Below are positions 14,222 to 22,959 of a stretch of DNA of 33,076 nucleotides, piece by piece. A program made the translations under genes and the position numbers. Origin of the DNA: Candidatus Zymogenus saltonus (GTDB lineage Bacteria > Desulfobacterota > Zymogenia > Zymogenales > Zymogenaceae); the NCBI GenBank assembly GCA_016929395.1, contig JAFGIX010000020.1:1-33076 (forward strand), written 5' to 3'. The notes beneath the pieces were generated by a model, which was not told the origin of the DNA, did no database searches, and saw only the letters and a program-made list of their open reading frames with translations. The first letter of the stretch is position 1. The number at the start of each line of letters is the position of its first letter.

Positions 14222-15331
14222 TCAGTCCTCCGAATCGTCCACCGTCCCCGCGCGCCTCGCCACGTAGAGGGGGCGCCCCTTGACGTTGTCGAAGATCCGG
14301 GCGATATACTCCCCCATTATGCCGAGGGTCAAAAGCTGGACGCCCCCCACGAAGAAGAGGGCGACGATCAGGATTGCGGCCTTAGGCTCACTGAGGCCCC
14401 CCGTCAGATGGACGGTCAGATAGTATGCGCCGAAGACGAGAGAGATCAGGAGGCTTGCTACCCCCGAGTAGGAGGCGAATTTCAAGGGGAGGTGGGAGAA
14501 GGATATCAGGCCGTCTATGGCGAACCTCACCCTGTAGGCAATCGAATATTTCGTCTCGCCGGCGTGGCGGGCGTGGCGCTCGTAGGTGTAACCCTCCTGT
14601 TTTAAACCCACCCAGCTCCTCATTCCCCTCAGAAACCGGTTCTCCTCCTTCATCCCCCGCATGATGTCGGCGACCCTCCTGTCCATGAGGCAGAAGTCCC
14701 CCGTGTCCAGCGGGATGTATATTGATGAGACCCGCTGCAGGATGCGGTAGAAGAGGGCGAAGGCCGCCCTTATCAGAAAGAACTCCTTCCTCTTCTCCCT
14801 TATGGCGTAGACCACGTCCCTTCCGTTCCGCCACCTCTTTATCAGGTCGGGGAGGACCTCAGGCGGATCCTGGAGGTCGGCGTCCATGATTATTACGGCG
14901 CTGCCCACGGCGTAGTCGATCCCGGCGGTGACGGCGAGCTGGTGGCCGAAGTTTCGCGCCAGCTCCACGCACCTGACCCGACCATCTTTGCCTGCGAGAC
15001 CCCGCATAATATCGAGGCTTCCGTCTTTGCTTCCGTCGTCCACGAAAATTATCTCGAAGGACGAAGAGGCTTCCTCCAATATCTTTATCAGCCTGTCGTA
15101 GATGAGGGGGAGGTTATCCTCCTCGTTGTATACAGGGATGACCACGGATACCTCGACGCCGTCGCCTTTTGACATTTTCGGCAGGGACGGCCTCGTGGGG
15201 TCTTCTTCGGGGCCATACTCCTTCATCATTGCGGAGAGTCTCCGGCAGAACTCTAGGGCCGCCTTCTGGTCGTTGACGGGTATTTCCACCATACTAATAT
15301 TACCTTTAAGCTCGGTCTTTTTACGTGCCAT
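14222..15331 (-). CDS. GtrB/DPM1-like family 2 glycosyltransferase
   Basis: A 369-residue enzyme of the polyprenyl-phosphate glycosyltransferase type. An extra N-terminal segment of about 55 residues precedes the GT-A domain, which begins SVVIPVYNEEDNL. The domain contains EIIFVDDGSKDGS, ARNFGHQLAVTAGIDYA, the metal-binding MDADLQDPPE and LDTGDFCLMDRR. Two transmembrane helices follow near the C-terminus (about 280-300 and 312-335), as in GtrB and the DPM synthases. Such enzymes load a sugar onto undecaprenyl phosphate at the cytoplasmic face for later use in envelope glycosylation. The ATG at 15331 has AAGGAG 10 nt upstream; a TTG two codons earlier is a close alternative. The sugar is unknown and no flippase gene is adjacent. 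Confidence 0.9.
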   Translation of the reverse strand: MARKKTELKGNISMVEIPVNDQKAALEFCRRLSAMMKEYGPEEDPTRPSLPKMSKGDGVEVSVVIPVYNEEDNLPLIYDRLIKILEEASSSFEIIFVDDGSKDGSLDIMRGLAGKDGRVRCVELARNFGHQLAVTAGIDYAVGSAVIIMDADLQDPPEVLPDLIKRWRNGRDVVYAIREKRKEFFLIRAAFALFYRILQRVSSIYIPLDTGDFCLMDRRVADIMRGMKEENRFLRGMRSWVGLKQEGYTYERHARHAGETKYSIAYRVRFAIDGLISFSHLPLKFASYSGVASLLISLVFGAYYLTVHLTGGLSEPKAAILIVALFFVGGVQLLTLGIMGEYIARIFDNVKGRPLYVARRAGTVDDSED

Positions 15332-15702
15332 TTTCAAAACGCTCCTTGAAAGTCTATCTGGGCCGATTCTACAATACAGGGGAACCTCCCTTTAGCCCCT
15401 CAAATTTTCCTTAAGTCAATCTTTCTCTATCCGACTTTCTTCCTTCCAAAGAAGATATAATACCAAAAATGGGGGATTTGGTTCAAGGAATTTATTGTCT
15501 TGACAACCGATTATGGTTCAGACCTGACGGTAAAATCTACACTCTTTTTGTCGTCTAAAAGACGGTTTCACAGCGGAGAGTTTATGACCAATATCATGTA
15601 TGGAATTTTCAATCTCCCATATTATGTATTTATACACTCTCTCATTGTTGACTAATCTTCTAATGCTGTGGTATCTTAGATAGTAAGATCGGAGGTTAAG
15701 CC
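15332..15702. other. 371-bp intergenic region, little recognisable
   Basis: Between divergent genes. It holds a TTGACA at 15500-15505 without a matching -10, a TATAAT at 15456-15461 without a matching -35, and a small perfect hairpin CGTCT-AAA-AGACG (15552-15564). Nothing else stands out. Confidence 0.35.
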
Positions 15703-16845
15703 TTGGCAAATATTGATAAAAGGGTAAAGGTCTCTCTGGTAAGATGCGACGACTACGGCTCGGGGGAGGTTTATAAGAAGGTCGGTCAGGCCGTAGATCT
15801 CTTGGGGGGAATCGGTAGATTCGTGTCAAAGGGGGAGAGAGTCATCGTGAAGCCGAACATGCTCTCCGCAAGGCCGCCTAAGAAGGCGGTCCAGACCCAC
15901 CCAGCCGTGGTGGAGGCCGTGGTCAAGCTCGTCATGGACGCCGGGGGCGTCCCGATGATCGGGGACAGCCCCGCCATCGGGAGCCTCGCGTCCTGTCTTT
16001 CGAAGGGGGAGTTTATTCCCGTAATAAAGAAGTACAATGTTACGGTCTTGAAGTTCGACGAGCCTGTGACCCTGAGCAATCCGAGCGGGATGTTCAAGTC
16101 CTTTCAGGTGGCAAGGGAGATAACCGAGGCGGACAAGATCATCAACGTCCCGAAGCTGAAAACCCATGGCCAGATGGTCATGACGATGGCGGTGAAGAAC
16201 CTCTTCGGGGCTGTCGTGGGGGCCAGGAAGACCCAGTGGCACCTCAAGGTGGGAAACCACCCTGAGAAATTCGCAAGGATGCTCCTCGACCTCCACTACC
16301 TGATAAATCCAACGTTGTCTATCATGGACGCAATAACGGCGATGGAGGGAAACGGCCCCGGAAGCGGCGACCCGGTTGACCTGGGGCTGATCTTCGCCGG
16401 AGTGGACGCTTCTGCCGTAGACGCCGTGGCAGCAAAGGTTGTGGGGCTTGACCCCTCGCTCCTCTACACCCTTGCCGTTGCGAAAAGGGAAGGGATGGGT
16501 GTCGCAGAATTGTCGGACGTCGAGGTCGTCGGCGAAAGGGTCGAGGACGTCTCGGTCGACGGGTTCAGGTTTCCGCCCACCGGCCCTATCTTGGGGGGGG
16601 TGCCGTCGGTCATCACGAGGATAGCGAGGAGGACCCTGACCCCCAGGCCCGTTGTCGATCACGAAGCCTGCATCGTGTGCGGGCAGTGCGCCAATATCTG
16701 CAGCGCAAAGGCGATCACCGAATCGGAGACGAAGATCAATATCGACTACAACAAGTGCATCCGCTGCTTCTGCTGCCAAGAGATATGCCCCGAGGGGGCG
16801 ATCCAGATCAGGACCGGCTTTTTCCCGAGCCTTCGGAAAAGCTGA
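15703..16845 (+). CDS. DUF362 protein with C-terminal 2x[4Fe-4S] ferredoxin domain
   Basis: A 380-residue soluble protein. The N-terminal about 300 residues are a DUF362 domain, seen in VIVKPNMLSARPP, TTHP-like QTHPAVVEAVV, GDSPAIGS, the INVPKLKTHGQMVMTMAVKNLFGAVVG block and DAITAMEGNGP. The C-terminus has two complete clusters of the CX2CX2CX3C type, CIVCGQCANIC and CIRCFCCQEIC, each followed by P/K-A-I as in bacterial ferredoxins. DUF362-ferredoxin proteins are widespread in strict anaerobes; their reaction is not established. The TTG start is chosen because a clean GGAGG lies 7 nt upstream. It is 83 bp from the RND exporter gene on the same strand and may be co-transcribed. Confidence 0.9.
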   Translation: MANIDKRVKVSLVRCDDYGSGEVYKKVGQAVDLLGGIGRFVSKGERVIVKPNMLSARPPKKAVQTHPAVVEAVVKLVMDAGGVPMIGDSPAIGSLASCLSKGEFIPVIKKYNVTVLKFDEPVTLSNPSGMFKSFQVAREITEADKIINVPKLKTHGQMVMTMAVKNLFGAVVGARKTQWHLKVGNHPEKFARMLLDLHYLINPTLSIMDAITAMEGNGPGSGDPVDLGLIFAGVDASAVDAVAAKVVGLDPSLLYTLAVAKREGMGVAELSDVEVVGERVEDVSVDGFRFPPTGPILGGVPSVITRIARRTLTPRPVVDHEACIVCGQCANICSAKAITESETKINIDYNKCIRCFCCQEICPEGAIQIRTGFFPSLRKS

Positions 16846-16928
16846 GGGGATATTTCTTAAATGAACTCCGGAGCTTTGAAAATTGAAGCGGAAGTTAAAT
16901 CCAAGGGCGGCATGAAGTTAGACGAGAT

Positions 16929-19214
16929 ATGAAAAGATTCGGCCAGCTGATTCTTAAATTCCGCATCCCCATACTTGCGGCAATCCTTTGCATATTTACA
17001 ATTTCCCTTTACGGAGCCAGGGACGTCTCTGTCGACAACTCCATAAAGATCTGGTTCGTCGAGGACGACCCGAACATGCAGGACTTCGCCGAGTTCAACA
17101 AGACCTACGGCGGGGACGAGTTCATCTCCGTTGCCCTCAAGACCAAAAACGTCGACTCCATATTCAACGCCAGAGACCTAAAGATCATCTCCGACATCAG
17201 CGCCGACCTGAAGAAAGTCAAGGGTGTCACCTACGTGGTCAGCGTGACAGACGCCGTGGACGTATGGGGGGTCGAGGACGGAGTTCACATAGGGGACTTG
17301 ATGGAGGAGTTCCCGAAAAATGAGGCCGAGATCGAAAAGCTCAGGGAGCGGGTCTTTTCCAACCCCCTATACATCGGCACCCTGATCTCGGAGGACGGAA
17401 AGACAACGCTGATAACGGCGCGACTTAAGGACATCAGCATCATCGACGAGAGGCGCCCCGAGATCGTGAGGGAGGTGAGGGGGATCGCCAAAAAATATGA
17501 AAAGGAGTGGGGAGACACCATCCACATAGCGGGGATTCCCGTCCTCAACGTCTCCTTAAATGAGCTTACGTTCAAAGACCTCACGACCTTTATCCCCATC
17601 ACCATCCTCCTTACGGTCTTCACCCTGTTTATCACCATGAGGCGGTGGTCGGCGGTCGCCCTCTCAATCTCGTCGGTCGGAATAAGCGTAGTGATCGCCA
17701 TGGGGATCTACAAGATCACCGGAAAGTCGATGAGCATGATGACCACGATGGTGCCGACCCTGATCATGGTCATCGGCGTCGCCGACTCGATCCACATCAT
17801 AAACCACTACTTCGAACGCGCCCTGGACTCCGCAGGGAAATCTAAGCGGGAGATTATCGTGAACACAATCGGGGTTATCGGCGTGCCGTGTCTCATGACC
17901 ACCGTGACCACCGCCGTCGGTTTCTCCACGCTGGGCCTGAGCCAGATGGTGCCGGTGAGGGAGACGGGGCTCTTCACCGCGGCGGGGATATTGACGGCGT
18001 TCATTATAACGATGACCTTTATCCCCATAAGCTACAGCTTCATGCGCCTCCCTAAAAAGAAGACCCCCCACGACGAGGGGAGGGGGGTAATCGTCTCCGT
18101 CCTCAACTGGTGCTACAGGATTTCGACCTCCCATCCCGTCCCCGTCGTAATCTTAGGGGCGGCGCTTTTTTTCGGCTCGGTCTACTACATGACGAAGATC
18201 AACGTGGAGACCCAGGACATCGAGTTCATGCGCGAGAGCCACCCGCTCAGGGTCGCCTACCACTTCATGGAGGATAACGTGGGCAACGTCACCCCCGTGG
18301 AGTTCATCATCGAGGGGGAGCCGGGCACCGGCCACGAGCCTAATACGCTCAAAGCCGTGGAGGACTTCCAGAGATACCTCGCGGCCGACCCTGACATCTC
18401 CACCTCCCTTGCCGTCACCGACCTGATAAAGCGCCTCAACATGGCCTTTGATGAAAACAACCCGGAGAGCTACAGGATCCCCGAGACTCGGGGGGGGATC
18501 GCCCAGCTCCTCCTACTCTACGAGATGGCCCCGGACGGCGAGCTGGAGTACTTCCTAAACTTCGACTCGTCCGGTATGCGGATCAGCGGGAGGGCGAAGA
18601 ACATCACGTCCAAGCAGTGCAAAATCCTTCTCAACAAGACCGACAAATACTTCAAGGAGAACCTCCCCGAGGGGCTGACCGGCAGGATGACCGGCATCGT
18701 TCCCCTCTACGTCCACATGGTGGATTACATCATAAGGAGCCAGATGGTCTCGTTCTCCCTGGCGTTTGTGATAATCTTCCTGCTCTTAGGTCTCCAGCTC
18801 AGGTCGGTGAGGCTGGGGCTGATCTCGATCATCCCGAACACGATCCCGATCGCCATGACGATGGGGGCGATGGGGCTCTTCGGGATTAATCTCGACACGG
18901 CGACGGTTATGATATCCACGGTGGCCATCGGCATTGCGGTGGACGACACGATCCACTTCCTGAACCGCTACAAGTTAGAGTTCAGGGAGGTCAACGACCA
19001 CGAGGAGGCGATCAAAAGGGCGCTCAACACCTCCGGGAGAGCCATCGTCACCACGTCGATCATACTGCTGTTCGGGTTCTGGACGCTGCTGTTCGGGAGC
19101 TTCAAGCCGACGACCTACTTTGGTTTTCTCTCCGGCGTCACGATGCTGACGGCGCTGATAGGGGATCTCTTGGTGCTGCCGGCGGCGCTGGTGCTCTTCC
19201 GGCCGAAGTTTTAG
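16929..19214 (+). CDS. RND superfamily (MMPL/SSD-type) exporter
   Basis: A 761-residue inner-membrane protein with the RND two-fold layout: a lone first helix (about 10-28), a large periplasmic domain (about 35-210), five helices (about 215-375), another helix near 400, a second periplasmic domain (about 420-610) and five closing helices. The helix-4-like motifs carry the proton-relay Asp in VIGVADSIHIINHYFERA and, in the second half, IGIAVDDTIHFLNRY. This is the small RND/MMPL group that exports lipids or hydrophobic compounds and works without an obvious adaptor. No adaptor or outer-membrane factor is adjacent. The start codon overlaps the stop of a 23-codon ORF (ATGA at 16929), discussed as a finding. 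Substrate unknown. Confidence 0.92.
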   Translation: MKRFGQLILKFRIPILAAILCIFTISLYGARDVSVDNSIKIWFVEDDPNMQDFAEFNKTYGGDEFISVALKTKNVDSIFNARDLKIISDISADLKKVKGVTYVVSVTDAVDVWGVEDGVHIGDLMEEFPKNEAEIEKLRERVFSNPLYIGTLISEDGKTTLITARLKDISIIDERRPEIVREVRGIAKKYEKEWGDTIHIAGIPVLNVSLNELTFKDLTTFIPITILLTVFTLFITMRRWSAVALSISSVGISVVIAMGIYKITGKSMSMMTTMVPTLIMVIGVADSIHIINHYFERALDSAGKSKREIIVNTIGVIGVPCLMTTVTTAVGFSTLGLSQMVPVRETGLFTAAGILTAFIITMTFIPISYSFMRLPKKKTPHDEGRGVIVSVLNWCYRISTSHPVPVVILGAALFFGSVYYMTKINVETQDIEFMRESHPLRVAYHFMEDNVGNVTPVEFIIEGEPGTGHEPNTLKAVEDFQRYLAADPDISTSLAVTDLIKRLNMAFDENNPESYRIPETRGGIAQLLLLYEMAPDGELEYFLNFDSSGMRISGRAKNITSKQCKILLNKTDKYFKENLPEGLTGRMTGIVPLYVHMVDYIIRSQMVSFSLAFVIIFLLLGLQLRSVRLGLISIIPNTIPIAMTMGAMGLFGINLDTATVMISTVAIGIAVDDTIHFLNRYKLEFREVNDHEEAIKRALNTSGRAIVTTSIILLFGFWTLLFGSFKPTTYFGFLSGVTMLTALIGDLLVLPAALVLFRPKF

Positions 19215-19271
19215 GGTTGGGTGGAAACGGGAATCCAGCCTGTCCCTGCGTATGTAGGGATTGATATCAAT

Positions 19272-19384
19272 CTGGATTCCCGGTCAAGCCGGGAATGACA
19301 GAATAAAGGATTCCCTTTTTTCTATAAATCCCTTTTCCCAGCCGTTCCCCTTCCATTGTCATTCCCGCGAAAGCGGGAATCCAG
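19272..19384. repeat. pair of inverted extragenic palindromes (REP-like)
   Basis: Two near-identical palindromes lie in opposite orientation: 19272-19299 (CTGGATTCCCGG...GGGAATGAC) and 19358-19384 (GTCATTCCCG...CGGGAATCCAG). Each forms its own hairpin, and together they could form a larger one. This word, built on TTCCCG/CGGGAA, is a familiar mobile extragenic repeat in Desulfobacterota and other lineages. The 344-bp gap (19215-19558) contains no other gene. Confidence 0.75.
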
Positions 19385-19441
19385 ATATAAAATCATAATG
19401 TTTTATATACTATCATACTCTAATCTTCCAATTTCAAAACA

Positions 19442-19470
19442 TTGACAAAATTGAATATTCCTGATAAATA
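19442..19470 (+). promoter_or_regulatory. possible promoter of the pentapeptide-repeat gene
   Basis: TTGACA at 19442-19447 with TAAATA at 19465-19470 after 17 nt. The -35 is exact and the -10 is weak. It lies about 90 nt upstream of the start codon, between two extragenic palindromes. Confidence 0.35.
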
Positions 19471-19501
19471 ATATCTGTGCGTCTGCGTAGTCAGTTTTCT
19501 T

Positions 19502-19537
19502 GTCATTGCGAGCGACTGGAGTGAGCAAAGCAATAAC
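19502..19537 (+). repeat. second REP-like palindrome (TCATTGCGAGCG type)
   Basis: The segment begins TCATTGCGAGCGAC and ends AGCAAAGCAATAA, the usual pattern of a second widespread extragenic palindrome, with ATTGC and GCAAT arms. It sits 22 bp before the pentapeptide-repeat gene start. Confidence 0.6.
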
Positions 19538-19558
19538 AGGTAATTGAGGTTTTATAAA

Positions 19559-21124
19559 ATGTGTGATTATAGAAGCAATAAAACAACGTATATAAGAATA
19601 GATGATAAAGATTTTATATGCGTACATGATATGCATTATATATGCCCACATTCCGATTACGGGCCGGGGAAGGATAATAAAAAAGCTTTTTGTATCTTCC
19701 ACAACGATAGAGAAGATAAGGATTTAGAATATTTCTGTAAAGAGTTCAAGAAGCTCTATGAATCGGGGAAGCATGATTTCCGGGATTTTATATTCCCGAA
19801 GGACTTCGATTTCAGTAAGTTGAGAGTGGAAAAGGGAGGTCTCGAGTTTAAAGAGGCCAACTTCGGGGGGGCGACATTCTCGGGAGAAGCCGACTTTATA
19901 GAGGCAACATTCTCGAAATGGGCTAACTTCGGAGAGGCGAAATTCTCGGGAGTGGCCAACTTTAGTAGGGTGACATTCTCGAGAAAAACCTGCTTCATGG
20001 AGGCGAAATTCTCAGGGAAGGCCTGCTTCGTGGGGGCGAAATTCTTGGGAGGGGCCGACTTTATGGAGGCGACATTCTCGGAAAGGGCCGAATTCAGGGG
20101 GGCGAAATTCTCAGGACAGGCCTACTTCGTGGGGGCGAAATTCTCGGGAGAGGCAGACTTTATAAATGCAACATTCTCGGAAAAGTGTAAAGTCGTTTTT
20201 AGAGGAAAAACCTTCGATGACAACAAAAAAGCCTATTTTGAAAATCTAAATATCGAAAAAGACGCAGATCTTATATTTAATGAAGTGAATCTTAATTGTG
20301 TTAGATTTCTGCGTACCGACTTGAGTAAAATAGATTTTCTAAAAGTATACTGGACGGGCAGAAAATATAAATCTTTATTCTATTGGGGCAGGATTAAAGT
20401 TTTCGATGAGAAATTTCAGGAGAAAGGATGGCCTCTTCGAAACCTCCAACTACTATTGTATAACCTTAGATATTGGCTTTTTAAGCTAAAAAAAGAACCT
20501 AAAGAGAGAGAAGAAAAAAGTCGATTAAGGACCTTTTTCAGAAAGATAGTTTTTAAAATTCTAAAACAGTTTAAAATATCAGTACCAAGAAAAAGAGAGC
20601 AAGAACATTACGAAGTCTACCGATTATACAACCAGCTCCTCTTCAATTACGAAGGGACTAATAGACATCACGAAGCCGGAGATTTTTTCGCTGGGCAAAT
20701 GGAGATGAGAAGAAGAGGGTATCTAGATGGAAAGATATTCTCATGGATTCTGCTAATTTTATATAAAATCACATCGGAATATGGAGAGAGACCACTTAGA
20801 GCTTTTGGGTGGCTTCTTGTTGTTTGGTTGATATTTGGTTATGTCTATTTGCAAATAGGATTATATCCTTCCGCTGGTGGTGAAATATTACAAAAAAGTA
20901 TCATTATTCAAAAAAACATATTTGCTTTTTTAAGAGACTACTTTCAGGGACTTATAGTCAGCTTGGATATTATGACCATTGGTAGAGTAAAACAGCTTTA
21001 TAATATGTATACTGTTGTGGATAAGCCGATAGCGTCTGTCTTTAAATTTATTCAAACTGTACTTAGTGCTATATTGCTCGCGCTCTTTCTTTTCTCGATA
21101 AATAGAAAGTTTAAAAGGAAGTAA
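19559..21124 (+). CDS. pentapeptide-repeat (11-residue period) membrane protein
   Basis: I place the start at the ATG at 19559 (521 residues), with GAGG 9 nt upstream. An alternative TTG at 19544 overlaps that site. The N-terminus is rich in Cys and His (CVHDMHYICPHSDY, FCIFH), possibly a metal site. Residues about 102-211 form ten units with Phe spaced 5 and 6 alternately, built on F-x-x-A-x-F-S-G-x-A-x, as in the Pentapeptide_3 family, expected to fold as a beta-helix. A basic helical region follows (about 280-370, rich in KREE), then two or three hydrophobic segments from about 405 (SWILLILYKI, FGWLLVVWLIFGYVYL, TVLSAILLALFLFSI). The unrepeated parts are much more AT-rich than the neighbouring genes, suggesting transfer. 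Function unknown; the membrane end is channel-like in layout only. Confidence 0.8.
   Translation: MCDYRSNKTTYIRIDDKDFICVHDMHYICPHSDYGPGKDNKKAFCIFHNDREDKDLEYFCKEFKKLYESGKHDFRDFIFPKDFDFSKLRVEKGGLEFKEANFGGATFSGEADFIEATFSKWANFGEAKFSGVANFSRVTFSRKTCFMEAKFSGKACFVGAKFLGGADFMEATFSERAEFRGAKFSGQAYFVGAKFSGEADFINATFSEKCKVVFRGKTFDDNKKAYFENLNIEKDADLIFNEVNLNCVRFLRTDLSKIDFLKVYWTGRKYKSLFYWGRIKVFDEKFQEKGWPLRNLQLLLYNLRYWLFKLKKEPKEREEKSRLRTFFRKIVFKILKQFKISVPRKREQEHYEVYRLYNQLLFNYEGTNRHHEAGDFFAGQMEMRRRGYLDGKIFSWILLILYKITSEYGERPLRAFGWLLVVWLIFGYVYLQIGLYPSAGGEILQKSIIIQKNIFAFLRDYFQGLIVSLDIMTIGRVKQLYNMYTVVDKPIASVFKFIQTVLSAILLALFLFSINRKFKRK
19862..20191 (+). repeat. ten 33-bp coding repeats
   Basis: Ten 11-codon units in phase, encoding F-x-x-A-x-F-S-G-x-A-x. 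The DNA words GGCGAAATTCTCGG and GGCGACATTCTCGG recur, so the array is recent enough to keep nucleotide similarity and could change copy number by slippage. Confidence 0.8.
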
Positions 21125-21206
21125 GATTAGTTTGATAAAGAAATCATGAACCGCAAGTTCAGGCGCACGAAGGATTAGGCGCCGGGGGGCTTTCCCTCCA
21201 ACATTT

Positions 21207-21998
21207 TCATTTCACGCCGGTCGCCCAGAATATAGGCATGAAGACCAAGCGCAGGCCGTTTTTTATCGCCGCCCGCTCCCGCTTGATAATCGGCCCCGGG
21301 TCCCTGCCGGCGGCGGAAAGCCACCACCCCAGATCGTCGAGGTAGATATTTAGGTCGCCCTTATCCCCCCCCTCCCCCGTCCAGAAGGAGGGGTGGACGC
21401 CCGCCTCGATCTCCTTAAAACCGGCGGAGCGAAACAGCGACACGAGTCTCCTCCCGAAGAACGGGTCTCCCCCCTTCTTCCTGATGCTGTCCGCCCAGAA
21501 ATCTTTAAGCGACAGCTCCTCGGGGAGGTCGATCCTCCCGCCGTAGTCCGGCTCCCCCGTGGCGAGAAAGACCCCCCCCTTCTTCAAGACCCTTGCCGCC
21601 TCTTTTACCGCCCGCTCCGGCCTCTCCACCCACATCAGCGTGAAGTTGGTGGTAACAGCGTCGAGCTCCCCCCGCCTGAACGGGAGGTTTTGGAAGTCGC
21701 CGACCTTAAAATCGATCTTGTCGCTCTCGGGCTCAATCTCAAGATATTTCTCCCGCGCCCGCGCAATCGCCTCGACCGAGATGTCAATGCCCACGACCTT
21801 GCCCCTCGTCCTTCCGGCGATCTCGGCGGTGATCAGGCCGTCGGCGCACCCGATGTCCGCTATCTTCTCCCGCCTCATCAGCCCCGCCCGCCGGTAGAGG
21901 TCGAGGCGCATCGGCCGCGTCCACCTGGCCTGCAGGGCGAGGTATTCGAGCTCCCTTTCGAGTTCGGCGTTAATATCAAAATGGTTAATAGGGGCCAT
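21207..21998 (-). CDS. class I SAM-dependent methyltransferase
   Basis: A 263-residue methyltransferase of the Methyltransf_11/25 type. Motif I is KIADIGCADGLITAEIAG (about residues 45-62), followed by VVGIDISVEAIARAREKY with the acidic Asp that binds the SAM ribose, then VGDFQNLPFRRGELDAVTTNFTLMWV and the ARVLKKGGVFLATGEPDYGG post-I strands. The N-terminal FDINAELERELEYLALQARWTRP resembles lids of small-molecule methyltransferases such as UbiE-like enzymes. Substrate unknown. The gene has no ribosome-binding site, and a promoter with TTGACA, 17 nt, GATTAT ends six bases before the ATG, so its mRNA may be leaderless. Confidence 0.9.
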   Translation of the reverse strand: MAPINHFDINAELERELEYLALQARWTRPMRLDLYRRAGLMRREKIADIGCADGLITAEIAGRTRGKVVGIDISVEAIARAREKYLEIEPESDKIDFKVGDFQNLPFRRGELDAVTTNFTLMWVERPERAVKEAARVLKKGGVFLATGEPDYGGRIDLPEELSLKDFWADSIRKKGGDPFFGRRLVSLFRSAGFKEIEAGVHPSFWTGEGGDKGDLNIYLDDLGWWLSAAGRDPGPIIKRERAAIKNGLRLVFMPIFWATGVK

Positions 21999-22004
21999 AG
22001 CGAC

Positions 22005-22033
22005 ATAATCGGTCTTTTTGGCGGCTTTGTCAA
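22005..22033 (-). promoter_or_regulatory. promoter giving a leaderless methyltransferase mRNA
   Basis: On the minus strand TTGACA (22033-22028), 17-nt spacer and GATTAT (22010-22005). Only 6 nt separate the -10 from the ATG at 21998, so transcription should begin at or within a base of the start codon. Confidence 0.5.
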
Positions 22034-22077
22034 GGGGGAGATTCTTCTGCGTAGGGAAATCTGCCCCGAGGCTTAGG

Positions 22078-22959
22078 CTATTTCACCCTCGTCCCCTTCA
22101 TCTCATATTTATACTCGCTCTCGCCGAAATGCCACTCTCCGGAGATGGAGCCTCCGTCCGGGGAGAGCGTGATGGTGAAGATACCGGCGCATTCGGGCCT
22201 TTGGTAAGTCGGGGCCTCCGACCACCACCCTTTTATCGTCCTTCCGTCGGCGGAGAGGGTTCCGTTTATCCTCCCCTGGCTCTCCTCGTAGTTCCCGGTC
22301 ACGCTGCCGCCGTTGATTGTGATCGTCAGCACGCCCCACCAGTCGGTCTTCCACTTACCCTCCAGGGTTTTGGGTCCGGATACGGCCGGCCCTCCCGGAG
22401 TGGATCCGGGCTTCGTCGTTGTTCCGCCGGGTGTTGTCGGGGTTGTGCCTGGGGTTGCGGGGGTGGTGCCGGGAGTCGCAGGGGTAGTCCCGGGGGTCGT
22501 CCCAGGGGTGCCGGGGGGTGTTGTCAAACCGCCCGTGACCTTGAACTCCAGGACGACGTAGGCGTTTCTCCCGCCGTAGGCGTAAAGGGTGTACGTGGAG
22601 CCGGAGGAGAGGGTGATCGTAGATAGGGGCGCGGGACTTACAACAGGCGGATTGTCCAGATACTTCGACTCGCTGTATATAATGGGTCCCGCCTCTAACT
22701 GGAATCCCTGGGTGTCGGCCGGGGCGCCGGTGACGCAGTTGAATCCGGGGCTGATTCCCATAACCTTGAGGTCGGTGCCGGTAAGACCGTCCGCTATGGT
22801 AAAATAGGCGGGATTTGGAGAGCATCCCGCGTCGATAGAGGCGCTGACATAGTAGGCGCCCGGTTTGTTGAAGAGCTGTGTCTCGGCCGCCGGAACTGTA
22901 GCCGTAAGGAGCAAAAGCGCAATGCTTAAGCCGCAGAGGGTAATAAGAGTCCTTTTCAT
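22078..22959 (-). CDS. secreted two-domain protein with Thr/Pro/Gly linker
   Basis: I place the start at the ATG ending at 22959 (293 residues), with GGGAGG at a 6-nt spacing; the alternative TTG upstream lies outside this. A signal peptide (MKRTLITLCGLSIALLLLTATVPAAE) is cleaved near residue 25. The first domain (about 26-145) is a beta-rich module with one Cys pair (GCSPNP, FNCVTG). A linker of about 50 residues (146-195) is made of TPGTTPAT and TPGG repeats. The second domain (about 198-293) is a small beta-barrel-like repeat: GKWKTDWWGVLTITINGG, VTGNY, GRINGTLS, IKGWWSE, GIFTITLSPDGGSISGEW. This pattern recurs in exported proteins of several environmental bacteria, but I do not know its function. 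Confidence 0.78.
   Translation of the reverse strand: MKRTLITLCGLSIALLLLTATVPAAETQLFNKPGAYYVSASIDAGCSPNPAYFTIADGLTGTDLKVMGISPGFNCVTGAPADTQGFQLEAGPIIYSESKYLDNPPVVSPAPLSTITLSSGSTYTLYAYGGRNAYVVLEFKVTGGLTTPPGTPGTTPGTTPATPGTTPATPGTTPTTPGGTTTKPGSTPGGPAVSGPKTLEGKWKTDWWGVLTITINGGSVTGNYEESQGRINGTLSADGRTIKGWWSEAPTYQRPECAGIFTITLSPDGGSISGEWHFGESEYKYEMKGTRVK

Noticed and set aside
22355-22561. Threonine/proline-rich repeats as a separate small gene or CRISPR-like array
   Set aside because: They encode the linker of the secreted protein in its own frame; units are short, contiguous and without spacers.
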